Assembly: GCA_023630585.1 (NCBI GenBank)
Contig: CM042543.1
Span: 23,060,760 to 23,124,759 of the forward strand
Direction: 5' to 3'
Origin: Cranoglanis bouderius
Lineage: Eukaryota > Chordata > Actinopteri > Siluriformes > Cranoglanididae
Length of the DNA: 64,000 nt
Below, in pieces: positions 54,814-64,000 of this stretch. The position numbers and the translations under genes were made by a program. The notes beneath the pieces are model-generated. The model worked only from the letters and a program-made list of their open reading frames with translations. It did not search any database and was not told the origin of the DNA. The first letter of the stretch is position 1. Every line of letters starts with the position of its first letter.

Positions 54814-55165
54814 GTGATAACACGGAGACAATGAGGACCCAAGTGCAGAACACAGACACAGGAGTACAGGGTTAACAAGTTTTATTTAGGTGAAATAGGT
54901 GAAGTGTGGGAAAGGTGAGTTGAACAGTGTGGTCGAGGTCAGGATTCGAACTTCGGTCCGGAGTGTGAGGGTCGGGTGCTTAAGAGGTGCCTCACGGGGA
55001 GGGGAGCACGGGACCCACCAGGAGAGCCACAGGGGAAGGCGATGCAGGCCTGGCCATAGCAGGAAGTGAACCAGGAGCAAACAGCAGGAGACTTGAGACG
55101 TGAGCCTGGAAACACGAGACAAAGCATGGTGAGCACAGGGAAATACCACACGATAAGGGACCGAC
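54814..55165 (-). repeat. 3' LTR remnant lacking U3
   Basis: Shares GGGTGCTTAAGAGGTGC, AGTGAACCAGGAGCAAACAG and GAGCACAGGGAAATACCACA with the 5' LTR. The integrase reading frame runs into it directly. Confidence 0.7.
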
Positions 55166-55227
55166 GTGGACTGACGCGTACCGGTTTGATCTGGGAGACA
55201 AGGAAGGTGGGGTGGATATGCAGGGAT

Positions 55228-56127
55228 TTAGGGAGTTTCAATTTCACTGTGGCAGGGTTGATAATGCTCTCTATCATAAAGGGACCGAGATAGCAGGGGG
55301 GAGCAGAGACCGATATAGCAGTTTCTTGGTCTCTGCTTTGAGCAGGATGTTTTTGGCCGCCAGCCATACCTTTTGGCCCGGTCGGTAGTGGGGGGCCGAA
55401 TTCGGTGGCGATCTGCCAGGCGGCGGTTGCGCTCAGAAGAGAGAAGTAGAGAGGCGCGGGCTTCCCTCCAAAACTTGCGGCAGCGGCAGAGATAGGCCTG
55501 TACTGAGGGGACAGCAATGTCGCTTTCCTGGGCCGGAAATAGGGGTGGCAGGTAACCCAGTGAGCACCCGAAGGGAGACAGGCTGGTGGCGGTGCTGGTT
55601 AGGGTGTTGTGAGCATATTCTACCCACAGAAGCTGGGAGCTCCAGGTGGTGGGGTTGTTGTCTGTTACACACCATAGGGCAGCTTCCAGTTCCTGGTTGG
55701 CTTGCTTGACCTGGCCATTAGTTTGGAGGTGGAATCCGGAGGAGAAGCTGGCCATGGCCCCCAGGGATTTACAAATGGATGTCCAGACTTGGGAGACAAA
55801 CTGGGGTCCGCGGTCCGAGATGATGTCCTGGGGAATCCTGTGCAGGCGAAAGACATGGTTGACCAGAAGGTCGGCTGTTTTGCGGGCCGTAGGGAGCTTG
55901 GGGAGGGCCACAAAGTGGACCACTTTCGAGAACTGGTCTATGATGGTCAGGATCACAGTGTGGCCTTGAGAGGGAGTTAAACTTGTGACAAAGTCAAGCG
56001 CTATGTGTGACCAAGGGCGACTGGGGATAGGAAGGGGCTGGAGTAGTCTGGCTGGTGGGTGGTGTAGGGGCTTACTGCGGGCGCAAATGGTACAGGCTGC
56101 AACAAAAGCCCGGCTATCTGCATCCAT
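55228..56127 (-). pseudogene. Gypsy integrase with catalytic Glu replaced
   Basis: HIALDFVTSLTPSQGHTV and DIISDRGPQFVSQVW keep both catalytic Asp residues. The third motif reads NGQVKQANQELE where the family has GQTE, so Glu is Lys. The chromodomain-proximal part (LHIHPTFLVSQIKPV) follows in another frame at 55300-55200. Confidence 0.8.
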
Positions 56128-56150
56128 CGTTGGCCACCAGAAATGTCATT

Positions 56151-57617
56151 TTAACAGGCCCAAGGTGTGACTGGAAACAGGGTGACAGGCAAACCGAGAG
56201 CAGTGAACCCACTGGAGGACCTGGGAATGCACGGTGTCCGGGACAAGTAAGCAACCAGGAGGACCATTGCCGGGGTCAGATTGGGTGCGCTGGGCTCTCT
56301 GGCAGACTCAATCTCCCATGTAACCACTCCGACCAATCTGGTGGGAGGGAGGATAGTGTCAGGCTCTGAATTATTGTCTTCATGGGAAAACTGGCGGGAA
56401 AGGGCATCGGGCTTACCATTGTTAGAGCCTGGACGATAGGTGATCGAGAAGTTGAACCGCCCAAAAAATAAGGCCCAGCGAGCTTGGCGGGAGTTAAGGC
56501 GCTTGGCGGTCTTATGCCAGCACTTGGCCAGGTTCTTATGGTTGGTCCAGATGATGAAAGGCTGTTCCGCCCCCTCAAGCCAGTTTCTCCACTCTTTCAG
56601 AGACAACTTAACTGCCAGAAACTCCTGATTGCCCACATCGTAGTTGTGTTCCATGGGTGAGAGTTGGCGAGAGAAAAAGGTGCGTGGGTGGAGTTTCTGG
56701 TCAGGGGCTGATCGCTGGTAGAGGACCGCACCCACACCTGACTTGGAGGCATCTACCTCCATGATAAATTGCCACGAGGTCTTCTAGCATGGGGGCAGAG
56801 GTGAACAGGTCATTGAGTTTCTTAAAGGCAGCTTCAGCCTCAGGGTTCCACACGAAGGGGGTGGAGGTGGAGGTCAGCCTGGTAAGGGGTTATGCAACCC
56901 GGCTATAGTCCCAAATAAAGTGGTGGTAAAAATTGGTGAACCCAAGGAACCTCTGGAGCTGTTTAAGGGTGGTTGGTCGGCCACTCGACTACGGCTCTGA
57001 TCTTCTCCAGGTCGGCCTTGACTTGTCTGCTCTCAACGATGTACCCCAAAAAGGTGACTGATTGGGCATGGAACTCACATTTTTCAGCTTTTACAAACAG
57101 GCGGTTCTCCAGGAGTCGTTGCAGGACTTGTCGGACATGGTGGGTGTGCTCGGAGGGGTTTTGGGAGAAAATTAAGATATCGTCCACGTAGACAAAGACA
57201 AAGCGGTTCAGAAAGTCCCGGAATACATCGTTGACCAGGGCCTGGAACATAGCTGGTGCATTAGTAAGGTCGAACGGCATGACTAGGTACTCAAAGTGGA
57301 ACAGTGGAGTGTTGAATCTTCCATTCATCCCCCTCTCTAATCCTGACCAGATGGTACGTGTTCCATAGGTCCAATTTGGTAAATATGGTCGCCCCATGCA
57401 AGGGCTCAAAGGCAGAGCTGAGAAGAGGCAAGGGGTACTTATTTTTTACTGTGATGTTATTCAAGCCCCAGTAATCTATGCAGGGACGGAGGGACTTATC
57501 CTTCTTGGCCACAAAGAAGAACCCAGCACCCAGGGGTGAGGAGGACAACCGGATGATACCGGCGGTGAGGAAGTCATTAATAAACTTTTCCATGGCCTCC
57601 CTCTCAGGACGGGACAA
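56151..57617 (-). pseudogene. Gypsy reverse transcriptase and RNase H remnant
   Basis: RT: PLGAGFFFVAKKDKSLRPCI, TKLDLWNTYHLVRIREGDEW and FVFVYVDDILIFSQN with YVDD intact, split by a frameshift near 57300. RNase H: MEVDASKSGVGAVLYQ and NHKNLAKCW, ending in PDALSRQF. Confidence 0.85.
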
Positions 57618-57672
57618 GGTATATAGCCGGCTGGACGGAAGGGGGGCTCCAGGGAGAAGGTCAATAGTACAA

Positions 57673-58363
57673 TCATAGGGCCAGTGAGGAGACCTCTCCC
57701 AGGTCGTGATACTCGGGGGGCACAGACGAGAGGTTGGGTGGTTCAGAAGTCAAAGGAGGGGTAAAGGCCTTTGCGGGAGGGAGCACCGATTTCAGGCACA
57801 AGGAGTGGCATAAGGGGCTCCAGGTGACAATCCTCCCAACCATCCAGATGATCTGGGGGTTCTGACATCTCAGCCAGAAGTGTCCCAAGACCAGTGGTAT
57901 ACCTGGGGAGGAGATGATGTTGAGCCTGATCTTCTCACAATGGTCGCCAGAGATAACCCAGAGCAGAAGGGCAGTATGATGGGTAACCTGGGCCAGGAGT
58001 CTACCGTCTAGCACGTTGACTGTCACAGGCGGTTCCAATAGTTCCAGGGGAAGGCCAGCCTGGGAGGCTATCTCCTGATCGAGGAAGCTGCCTTCTGCAC
58101 CAGAGTCGATCAGGGCCATCAAGGGGACAGGTGCTTGCTTGTGATGTAAGGTGGCCGGGATTTGGAGTCTGGACTGGGAGACTGGTTTGGCGTGCCAGTA
58201 AGTAGGGAGCTTCTCCTTCTTTTGGGTGAACAGGACAGGCGGCAATGAAGTGACCCTTAGTTCCACAGTAGAGGCACACCCCCTCTTGGAACCGACAGTC
58301 GTGTTCGGCTATAGTAAGTTGGGCCCACCCTACCTGCATGGGTTCTTCGCCGGGGAAAAACAT
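57673..58363 (-). pseudogene. Gypsy zinc knuckle and retropepsin remnant
   Basis: The upstream piece has CLYCGTKGHFIAACP, a CCHC knuckle. The protease follows with ALIDSGAEGSFLDQEIASQA and LGHFWLR. They lie in different frames. Confidence 0.75.
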
Positions 58364-58548
58364 TGGATGAGGCTGGAGAGCTGGGTGGAGGTTTCCGGAC
58401 TGAGTGGGCAGGCAAGTGGGGAGCTTGGGTCTGGCCAGTCCTCTCTCGACACCTCTCTCACATGCGATTGTCTAGGCAGATGGTGAGAGAAATCAGTGCA
58501 TCAAGAGAGTCAGGTTCATCCCTTGTGGCGAGTTTGTCCTTTAACTGC

Positions 58549-58760
58549 TCACTGAGGCCGTTTGGGAACACCCCCTGGAACACCCGCCTCCTGGTTCCAT
58601 CTGGACTCGGGTGCTAAAACCCAGAATTCCACTGAGTACTCAACCATGCTACGGGGTCCCTGGTGGAGGGAGAGTTTGGTGGCCTCCTTCCCCTGGATGG
58701 GGTGATCAAACAATCTCCGCAGCTTGTCGGTGAAGGCAGCAACAGAGGTCCTCAACGCCG
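58549..58760 (-). pseudogene. Gypsy gag fragment
   Basis: FTDKLRRLFDHPIQGKEATK and MVEYSVEFWVLAPESRWNQE match the capsid-like core of fish gypsy gag. The N-terminus is deleted and the frame shifts near 58620. Confidence 0.65.
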
Positions 58761-58761
58761 G

Positions 58762-59317
58762 CTGCAACTCCGGACCAGAGTGTGAGGGGCGGGTGCTTAA
58801 GAGGTGCACCACGGGCAGGGCAATGCTGGACCGAGCGGGAGTGTTGTCAAGGCCAGAGCTTGAACACGGGTCGGCGGCATGCCAAGATGGAGAGCCACGG
58901 GGGAAGGCGAGGCAGGACTGGGCGTAGCTGGAAGTGAACCAGGAGCAAACAGTAGGAGACTCGAGATGTGATACCTGGAAACACGGAGACACAAAGCACG
59001 GTGAGCACAGGGAAATACCACATGGGAAACAATACGGAATAGTAAACTAGACGCGAGCTGAGCCGGAAGTTACCGCACTGAGAGCTGGAACAATCTGGCG
59101 ATGAGTGGCTGAAAGACCAGGGTTTAAATACTCTGCAGATGAAGTGGGTAATTAGGAACAGGTGAGACCGCTGATACAACCATGGAGCGCCATGCCCAGG
59201 AACAAACAAGCACACACACAAACACTCAGAGACAGAGAGAGAGAGAGAGAGAGCGCACTGGAAATGTGGAGAAGGGGATGATGGGGGAACACGTGGAGCT
59301 TGGCCCAGACCATGACA
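58762..59317 (-). repeat. 5' LTR (U3-R, truncated)
   Basis: Contains a TATA-like GTATTTAAACC near 59126 on the plus-strand scale and a (GA)n run at 59231-59255. Its inner half (58762-59015) is homologous to 54955-55145. The LTR end and primer-binding site are deleted. Confidence 0.7.
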
Positions 59318-60334
59318 GAGTTAGCCATATAGAAAAGTACCTCATGCCCACGGTTAAATATGGTGGTGGCTCATTAATGTTTTGGGACTGTTTTTCTGCC
59401 AGAGGACCTGGACATTTTGTTAGGATACATGGCATCATGGACAGATATTAAATGAAAACCTGACTGCCTCTGCCTGAAAGCTTAAAATGGGCAGTGGTTG
59501 GATCTTCCAGCAGGACAATGATCCAAAACATACATCAAAATCAACATAAAAATAGTTTACTGACCACAAAATCAAGGTCCTGCCATGGCCATCCCAGTCC
59601 CCTGGCTTGAAACCCATAGAAAACCTGTGGTGTGAACTGAAGAGGAGAGTCCACCAGCCTGGACCTCGAAATTTGAAGGATCTGGAGAGATTCTGTATGG
59701 AGGAATGATCTAAGATCCCTCGCCATGTATTCTCCAACCTCATCAGGCATTATAGGAGATGACTCAGAGCTGTTATCTTGGCAAAGGGAGGTAGCACAAA
59801 GTATTGACTAAAAGGGTGCCAATAATTGTTGCACACCTATATTTAACAAAGATATTGTGTTAACTGTGTTTTGTTTGCAATTGTTTGATATACATGAGAG
59901 CAGAATATTTTTGTGAATTTTTTTAACAAATTTCAAAAGGTTAAACAATAAAGACACTTTTTCACAGCCTTCTTTGCTCATATTTACCAAGGGTGCCAAT
60001 ATTAGTGGAGGGCACTGTAATTGCTGCAGATTTGTCAGCTGCAGTCATGCTGTGAATCTCCCATTCTGCCACATCTCAAAGGTGTTCTATGGATTCAGAT
60101 CTGGTGGCTGCAGAGGCCATTGAAGTACTCTGAAAACATTGTCATGTTCATGGAACCAGTTTGAGACGACTTTCTGAGATGGAGCATTATCATGCTAGAA
60201 GTAGACATTATATAATGGGTAAATTGTGGCCATAAAGGGATGCATGTGGTCCGCAGTAATATTCAGGCTGACAGGAGTGGAGCTTGATGTAGTCTTCTGT
60301 TGATGTAGCCATCTGCCTCAAATTCTCCAGCTTT

Positions 60335-60422
60335 GTGCTCAGGGATAGGCTCCAGATCCACTGTGACTCTGGTCAGGATAAAGTGGTTACAGAGGATGAA
60401 TGAATGAATGAATGAATGAATG
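60335..60422 (+). mobile_element. Mermaid-like SINE 3' tail
   Basis: GGGATAGGCTCCAGATCC, GGTCAGGATAAAGTGGTTAC and an AATG array (60399-60422). Confidence 0.6.
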
Positions 60423-60429
60423 ATCATAG

Positions 60430-60525
60430 CATATTTTTGGTACTGGGCATTATGATATTGTGATTGCTAAATTAAGCACCTTGGGGGATTTCAGTACTGA
60501 GTGCAACTTCTTATAGTGACAGTCT
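60430..60525 (-). repeat. Inverted copy of 53505-53575
   Basis: Read on the minus strand: CAGTACTGA, then GGTGCTTAATTTAGCAAT and CACAATATCATAATGCCCAG, matching 53528-53570. The two copies face each other across the 53.8-60.3 kb nest. Confidence 0.7.
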
Positions 60526-60964
60526 GCCACCCGAGTTAAGACCTTCTTTCTACACTATTTGAATTAAAAAACAAAACAAAACAGTAAGTCTGTGTGTTTT
60601 TAACACCAGATTGGTAATTTATTAAATTTCTTTTTAAATAGGCTACATAAATTAGGCTACTGATGATTCAGTAAAACCTTTGCTAAACTGCCTATATATT
60701 TTACAAAGGCATACACATGATTTGTTTTTGCTGCTCTTCCCATTTGCAGTTTGACTCTTTAGGAATAAAAAGTATCAACATATTTAAATAAAGATTAAAG
60801 TTACATAATTGTAACATTGTAGTATTGAAAACAGTATGCAATATATAGAGACTGTCACAAACCATAGTGAAATCACATCTTTGATCATCTGTGATTATCT
60901 TGGTTGAAAATGATTTGTTTGTATATTGTGCTGCTCATCTGTAATGAAACATATTTTCCTGTAG

Positions 60965-61532
60965 TTCAAGATTCCCTATGCCCTTCCTGATGAAATACTT
61001 ATGAAGAACAACGTATGTGTAAATGCCTCAGACTTATGTGGACTTGTTTGTGGACTGTGACATCCTTTTTTTTAACAACCTGCCCTCACTGTAATTTAAA
61101 ATGTAATAATGCTAACATTTTACCATTTGCTTTTTTTTTGCATTGGGCAGATAAGAATGATCACCCTCTTAGGGACAAGACCAAGTGGTGCAGCCTCATG
61201 ACATTGCGATTCTCAATGGCATTGAGAGCAAGGATGAGTATAAAATTGTTCAATTCCAGTGGGTGCAGGTGTCTGGAAGCCCCACAGCTGTCATGGAGGT
61301 GTGTGACCTTTTTCTCACACATTCCGAGCACAGTTGTAGATATGGACCTCCACATTCTGAAATACAGCTCAGTGTGGCGGTTCCTTTCAGAAAACCACTT
61401 TTAAAGATGAAGTGAGGGTGTCCAACCTGTTAGCTGGAGTGTATAAGTTCAGGCTGACCGTAACAGACAACGCAGGCCAGTCTGACTCAGCAGAGGTCAC
61501 TGTCCTGGTCCTCACACCTGAGCAGTCACAAT
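60965..61532 (+). CDS. spint1: PKD-domain exons of a HAI-1 (SPINT1) or LRP11-like protein, partial or remnant
   Basis: HAI-1 is a transmembrane Kunitz-type inhibitor of matriptase-like serine proteases. Two adjacent exons form a PKD fold: 61173-61298 (GQDQVVQPHDIAILNGIESK, QWVQVSGSPTAVME) and 61391-61532 (VRVSNLLAGVYKFRLTVTDN, AEVTVLVLTPEQSQ). Phases join. A possible preceding exon, 60965-61012, reads FKIPYALPDEILMKNN. Order zfyve19, ppp1r14d, spint1 and strand as in human favour SPINT1. The sequence also resembles LRP11, which shares the MANEC-PKD layout. No MANEC exon is found upstream and no Kunitz exon in the 2.4 kb downstream. Before GQDQ, the other frame reads KNDHPL, as expected for the same exon, so a small deletion may have broken it. 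Gene or remnant is unresolved. Confidence 0.55.
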
Positions 61533-62782
61533 GTGAGTATTTGTCTTAACATAAACCTACTATATGCTGTCGCCAAAGTTTAATATTGACACTCTTAAGA
61601 AGTGTGTTTAGTTTGATGCGTTAATAAACATGTCTCAAATGCAACGTGTTCTGTTAGCAAATATGATTTTTAGAAATTGATTATATTTCATATTACACAC
61701 ATAGCTGTTGCTGTCTTCTTCAATCAATATTCAAAATCAAATTCAAAATAGTCATGTCAACAATTTTGTCAAATCAGTAACAAGTATTTTGAATGAAGAG
61801 AACCAATTAATAACAATTAATCTGGTTTTTAATAACAGATTTTTTCAGGCCATCAGTGTGTCAACTGAAAGCAATTCATTTATCCTAATTTCTTGATTTG
61901 GTTTGGTTTCTTTGGAGAGAACTCTTTTTGGTTTTAGACAAAGGCTAATGCTGAACAAGATGTTTTGAAAACCATTGCTAAATTACCTATATATTGTACA
62001 AAGGCAAGCAGTTTCAATTGATTGAAAAAAAAAATACAGTGAGTTCAACAAATTCCCTTTTTAAGATACATTTGTAGTATACAAATTGTACTAAGTAAAA
62101 ATATACCAAAGTTCTCTAGTCCCAGGAAAGTAAAAAGTTGTCTAGTGAATGAAAAAAAAGTAGAAAATAGTCTTGAGTTGCGATATGCTTTCGTCTTTGA
62201 GGCAGTGAAACTAGTCGAGCTGGTTTTCTGCTTGAGTTTCACAAGTAGAGAAAGAGAAGCCAGACATTCATTTTTTTGTGACCTTGCGGGAGATTCAATG
62301 AATAATCTTTGATGAGTTATCTTGCCTACATGCAAATTATCTTCGCTTCATTTTTGCGGTGAGCCATTTTGACGACAAGCATGAACATCTGTTTGCTGCT
62401 GGTCTGATGGAGCCTTTTCATCTGGTTTTCGGCTGTTTATCTAGCATACTGAACACTACGTAATGGAGTTTGAACTAATTTAGTGGTTTCCCAGTAAAGG
62501 GGGTGACTGTTTATCAATTTTACATTCTTATTTGTAAATAATAAATAAGTTTACAAACTATTATCCTTCCCCTTCTCTTCAATATTTGGGCTATTTTGTG
62601 TAGATTCATGATGTATGATCCCAATTCACGAGGGGTGAATATTTATGCAGGCCACTAAGTATATATGCTAAAACTATAATTAGGAAAATTTTATAAATTG
62701 CAGTCTGTTCATCTGTTTATATGTGATATAATCATTTTTGCATTTAGAATGTACCAATACGTTTCAATGAATTAATACATAT
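61533..62782. other. Non-coding, no recognised feature
   Basis: Downstream of the PKD exons. No further exon with conserved Cys spacing and no bounded repeat was found. Confidence 0.45.
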
Positions 62783-62945
62783 AACAGTTCATACAGGATT
62801 TGGTGGAGTTTTTTTTTTTTTTGTGATTGTTGCTGCCAAAAATATTTGATATTGCTGTGGCTTTTTTCAAAATTTGCGATGCAACTTAGAGAGATTTTCG
62901 TGCTTTTTTGCAGAAAACTACTTGAATTTGTCACTTGATGGATCG
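62783..62945 (+). repeat. Unnamed dispersed repeat fragment
   Basis: Shares TTTTTTGTGATTGTTG, AATTTGCGATGCAACTT and GCAGAAAACTACTTGAATT with 15017-15155. It is followed by a SINE-like tail (AAAGCAGTTACTC then GATGAATGAATAATG). Confidence 0.55.
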
Positions 62946-63069
62946 CTAACTCCCGTGATGTGTATGGACAGCACAAATAAAGCAGTTACTCAAGATGAAT
63001 GAATAATGAATGAGTTGCACAAATTGCATACTACATCTTACAGTATGTAGAGTCTCTCAAATTATACAG

Positions 63070-63555
63070 GCTTTGAAATATGATTTAAGACAAATTTTCT
63101 TGACAGATCACCTTACTTAACAGTCCCTCTGTTTGTACTCCAAACCTGGATTTGTGTATTATTTATTACATATTATATATTATTACAGAATATTATAGTT
63201 TTATTGTAATTAATTAAATTACATGCATTATGTAATGCATGTAATAATTATATACATATTTAGTTACATTTTAAGTTAAATGTTAAATAGTGGAAATAAG
63301 TAGAAATTCATGGGGTTTTCAGATTTAAAGGTAGAGCTGTGCTTAATCTGAACTTCAGTAGCAAGTTGACATAGTGTCTGTTTTCATGCAGTTCTGGATC
63401 TACCAATAATGATATCCTGCCTAAGGCACAAACTGTTTTGCTGGTTTACAGGGATCCAAGATAAATGTTGGCTACAAGTGGCAGAGCAGAGCACTAAATA
63501 ATGAATCTGGTCCTCATTCAGCATCCAAGGTCATGAGAAACCAGTTTATTGGGGC
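63070..63555 (+). repeat. Duplicated segment, copy 2
   Basis: Partner of 50520-51020 in the same orientation, 12.5 kb away. The internal order is the same and there are several small indels. Confidence 0.75.
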
Positions 63556-63649
63556 AGAATATCGAGAAGTTCTATCAAGAATTTCTTTTTTGTTTAAATT
63601 AGGTTGTTTTTTTTGTTTTTTTTAGCAAAAATGTTGTTGTATATAAGTA

Positions 63650-64000
63650 CTCTATATGGCCAAAAGTATGTGGACACCTGACCATCACACCCATATGTGG
63701 GTCTTCCTCAAACTGTTGCCACTTACTTGAAAGCACACAATTGCGTAGAATGCCTTTGTATGCTGTAGCTTTAAGATTTACTTCACTGGAACTGAGGGGT
63801 CTAAATCTGTTCCAGCATGACAATATCCCTGTGCACAAAGTGAGATCCATAAAGACAAGGTTTGCCAAGTTTGATGTGGAAGAACTTGAGTGGCCTTTGG
63901 GATGAATAATTGGAACACCAACTGTGCACCACATCTTGCCCGACATCAGTGCCTGACCTCCCTAATGCTCTTGTGGCTGTATGTGCACAAATACCCACAG
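63650..64000 (+). mobile_element. Tc1-like element (same family as 16466), cut by the window end
   Basis: Starts CTCTATATGGCCAAAAGTAT. The leader ACACCTGACCATCACACCCA matches the first copy, then jumps to a transposase C-terminal fragment from about 63780. The right end is outside the window. Confidence 0.8.

Larger units (their letters stand above)
54814..59317 (-). mobile_element. Gypsy LTR retrotransposon with GAGTT target duplication
   Basis: On the minus strand it begins TGTCATGGTC at 59317 and ends TTATCACA at 54814, a TG...CA pair. Perfect 5-bp duplications GAGTT flank it (54809-54813 and 59318-59322). Order is gag, PR, RT, RNase H, INT, as in ordinary gypsy. The 5' LTR lacks its U5 end and the 3' LTR lacks U3, because both LTR-internal junctions are deleted. 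It is inactive. Confidence 0.9.
53934..60017 (+). mobile_element. Tc1-like element interrupted by a gypsy element
   Basis: Ends CAGTGCCCTCCACTAATATT and inverse AATATTAGTGGAGGGCACTG, with TA on the right. The transposase starts at 54323 and resumes beyond the retroelement. A poly(T) run lies at 54190-54220. It is the same family as 22713-23725. Confidence 0.9.
53800..60325 (-). mobile_element. Outermost Tc1-like fragment, split by two nested insertions
   Basis: Left part 53800-53933 (TTCTGGTCTATTTGGACATG) and right part 60018-60325 (TTGCTGCAGATTTGTCAGCT, CTATGGATTCAGATCTGGTG, GCCATCTGCCTCAAA) are consecutive pieces of one Tc1 family, read on the minus strand. I place it in the CACTCGCCATCCACTT family. 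Its own ends are not present. Confidence 0.65.

Noticed and set aside
1..64000. CRISPR arrays, operons, toxin-antitoxin or phage modules
   Set aside because: The window is spliced vertebrate DNA; tandem repeats are microsatellites, LTR units or transposon ends.

Overview
This is a 64 kb window from a vertebrate nuclear genome, almost certainly a teleost fish. The genes have short exons with GT-AG introns and vertebrate domain architectures. The intergenic DNA is packed with fish repeats: many Tc1-like families, a 5S-rRNA-derived SINE3, hAT and TTAA-target MITEs, gypsy elements and long microsatellites. The heavy Tc1 load would suit a catfish or other otophysan, but that is a guess.

Layout. 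(1) 1-1958, minus: the N-terminal seven coding exons of the spindle-checkpoint kinase-like gene bub1b, running off the left edge. Its promoter lies near 4.0 kb and is shared head to head with the next gene. (2) 4727-14228, plus: complete zfyve19 (ANCHR, abscission checkpoint), 11 coding exons, 443 aa, with introns filled by MITEs, SINEs and Tc1 copies. (3) 22391-38091, minus: a complete four-exon PP1-inhibitor gene of the PPP1R14/CPI-17 family, probably ppp1r14d. It encodes 121 aa over 15.7 kb, and its introns hold two LTR retroelement remnants and a Tc1 element. (4) 43387-47298, plus: a complete 15-exon gene for a 446-residue protein with an N-terminal signal anchor and a C-terminal region resembling mitoguardin. 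I do not recognise it as a named gene. (5) 60965-61532, plus: PKD-domain exons of a HAI-1 (spint1) or LRP11-like membrane protein, without recognisable MANEC or Kunitz exons in the window.

Order and strand of zfyve19 (+), ppp1r14d (-) and spint1 (+) match human 15q15.1 as I recall it, which supports the last two names. The mitoguardin-like gene sits between them. bub1b and zfyve19 both act in late mitosis, but the shared promoter is the only link the sequence shows.

About half of the window is mobile DNA. Highlights are a three-deep nest at 53.8-60.3 kb (Tc1 fragment interrupted by a second Tc1, interrupted by a gypsy element with a perfect GAGTT target duplication), a gypsy fragment with integrase ahead of reverse transcriptase (Gmr1-like), a 2.25 kb deleted LTR element with an ATTAT duplication and a repetitive reading frame, and two neighbouring hAT elements with perfect 8-bp target duplications. 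No tRNA, rRNA gene, CRISPR array or prokaryotic system is present.
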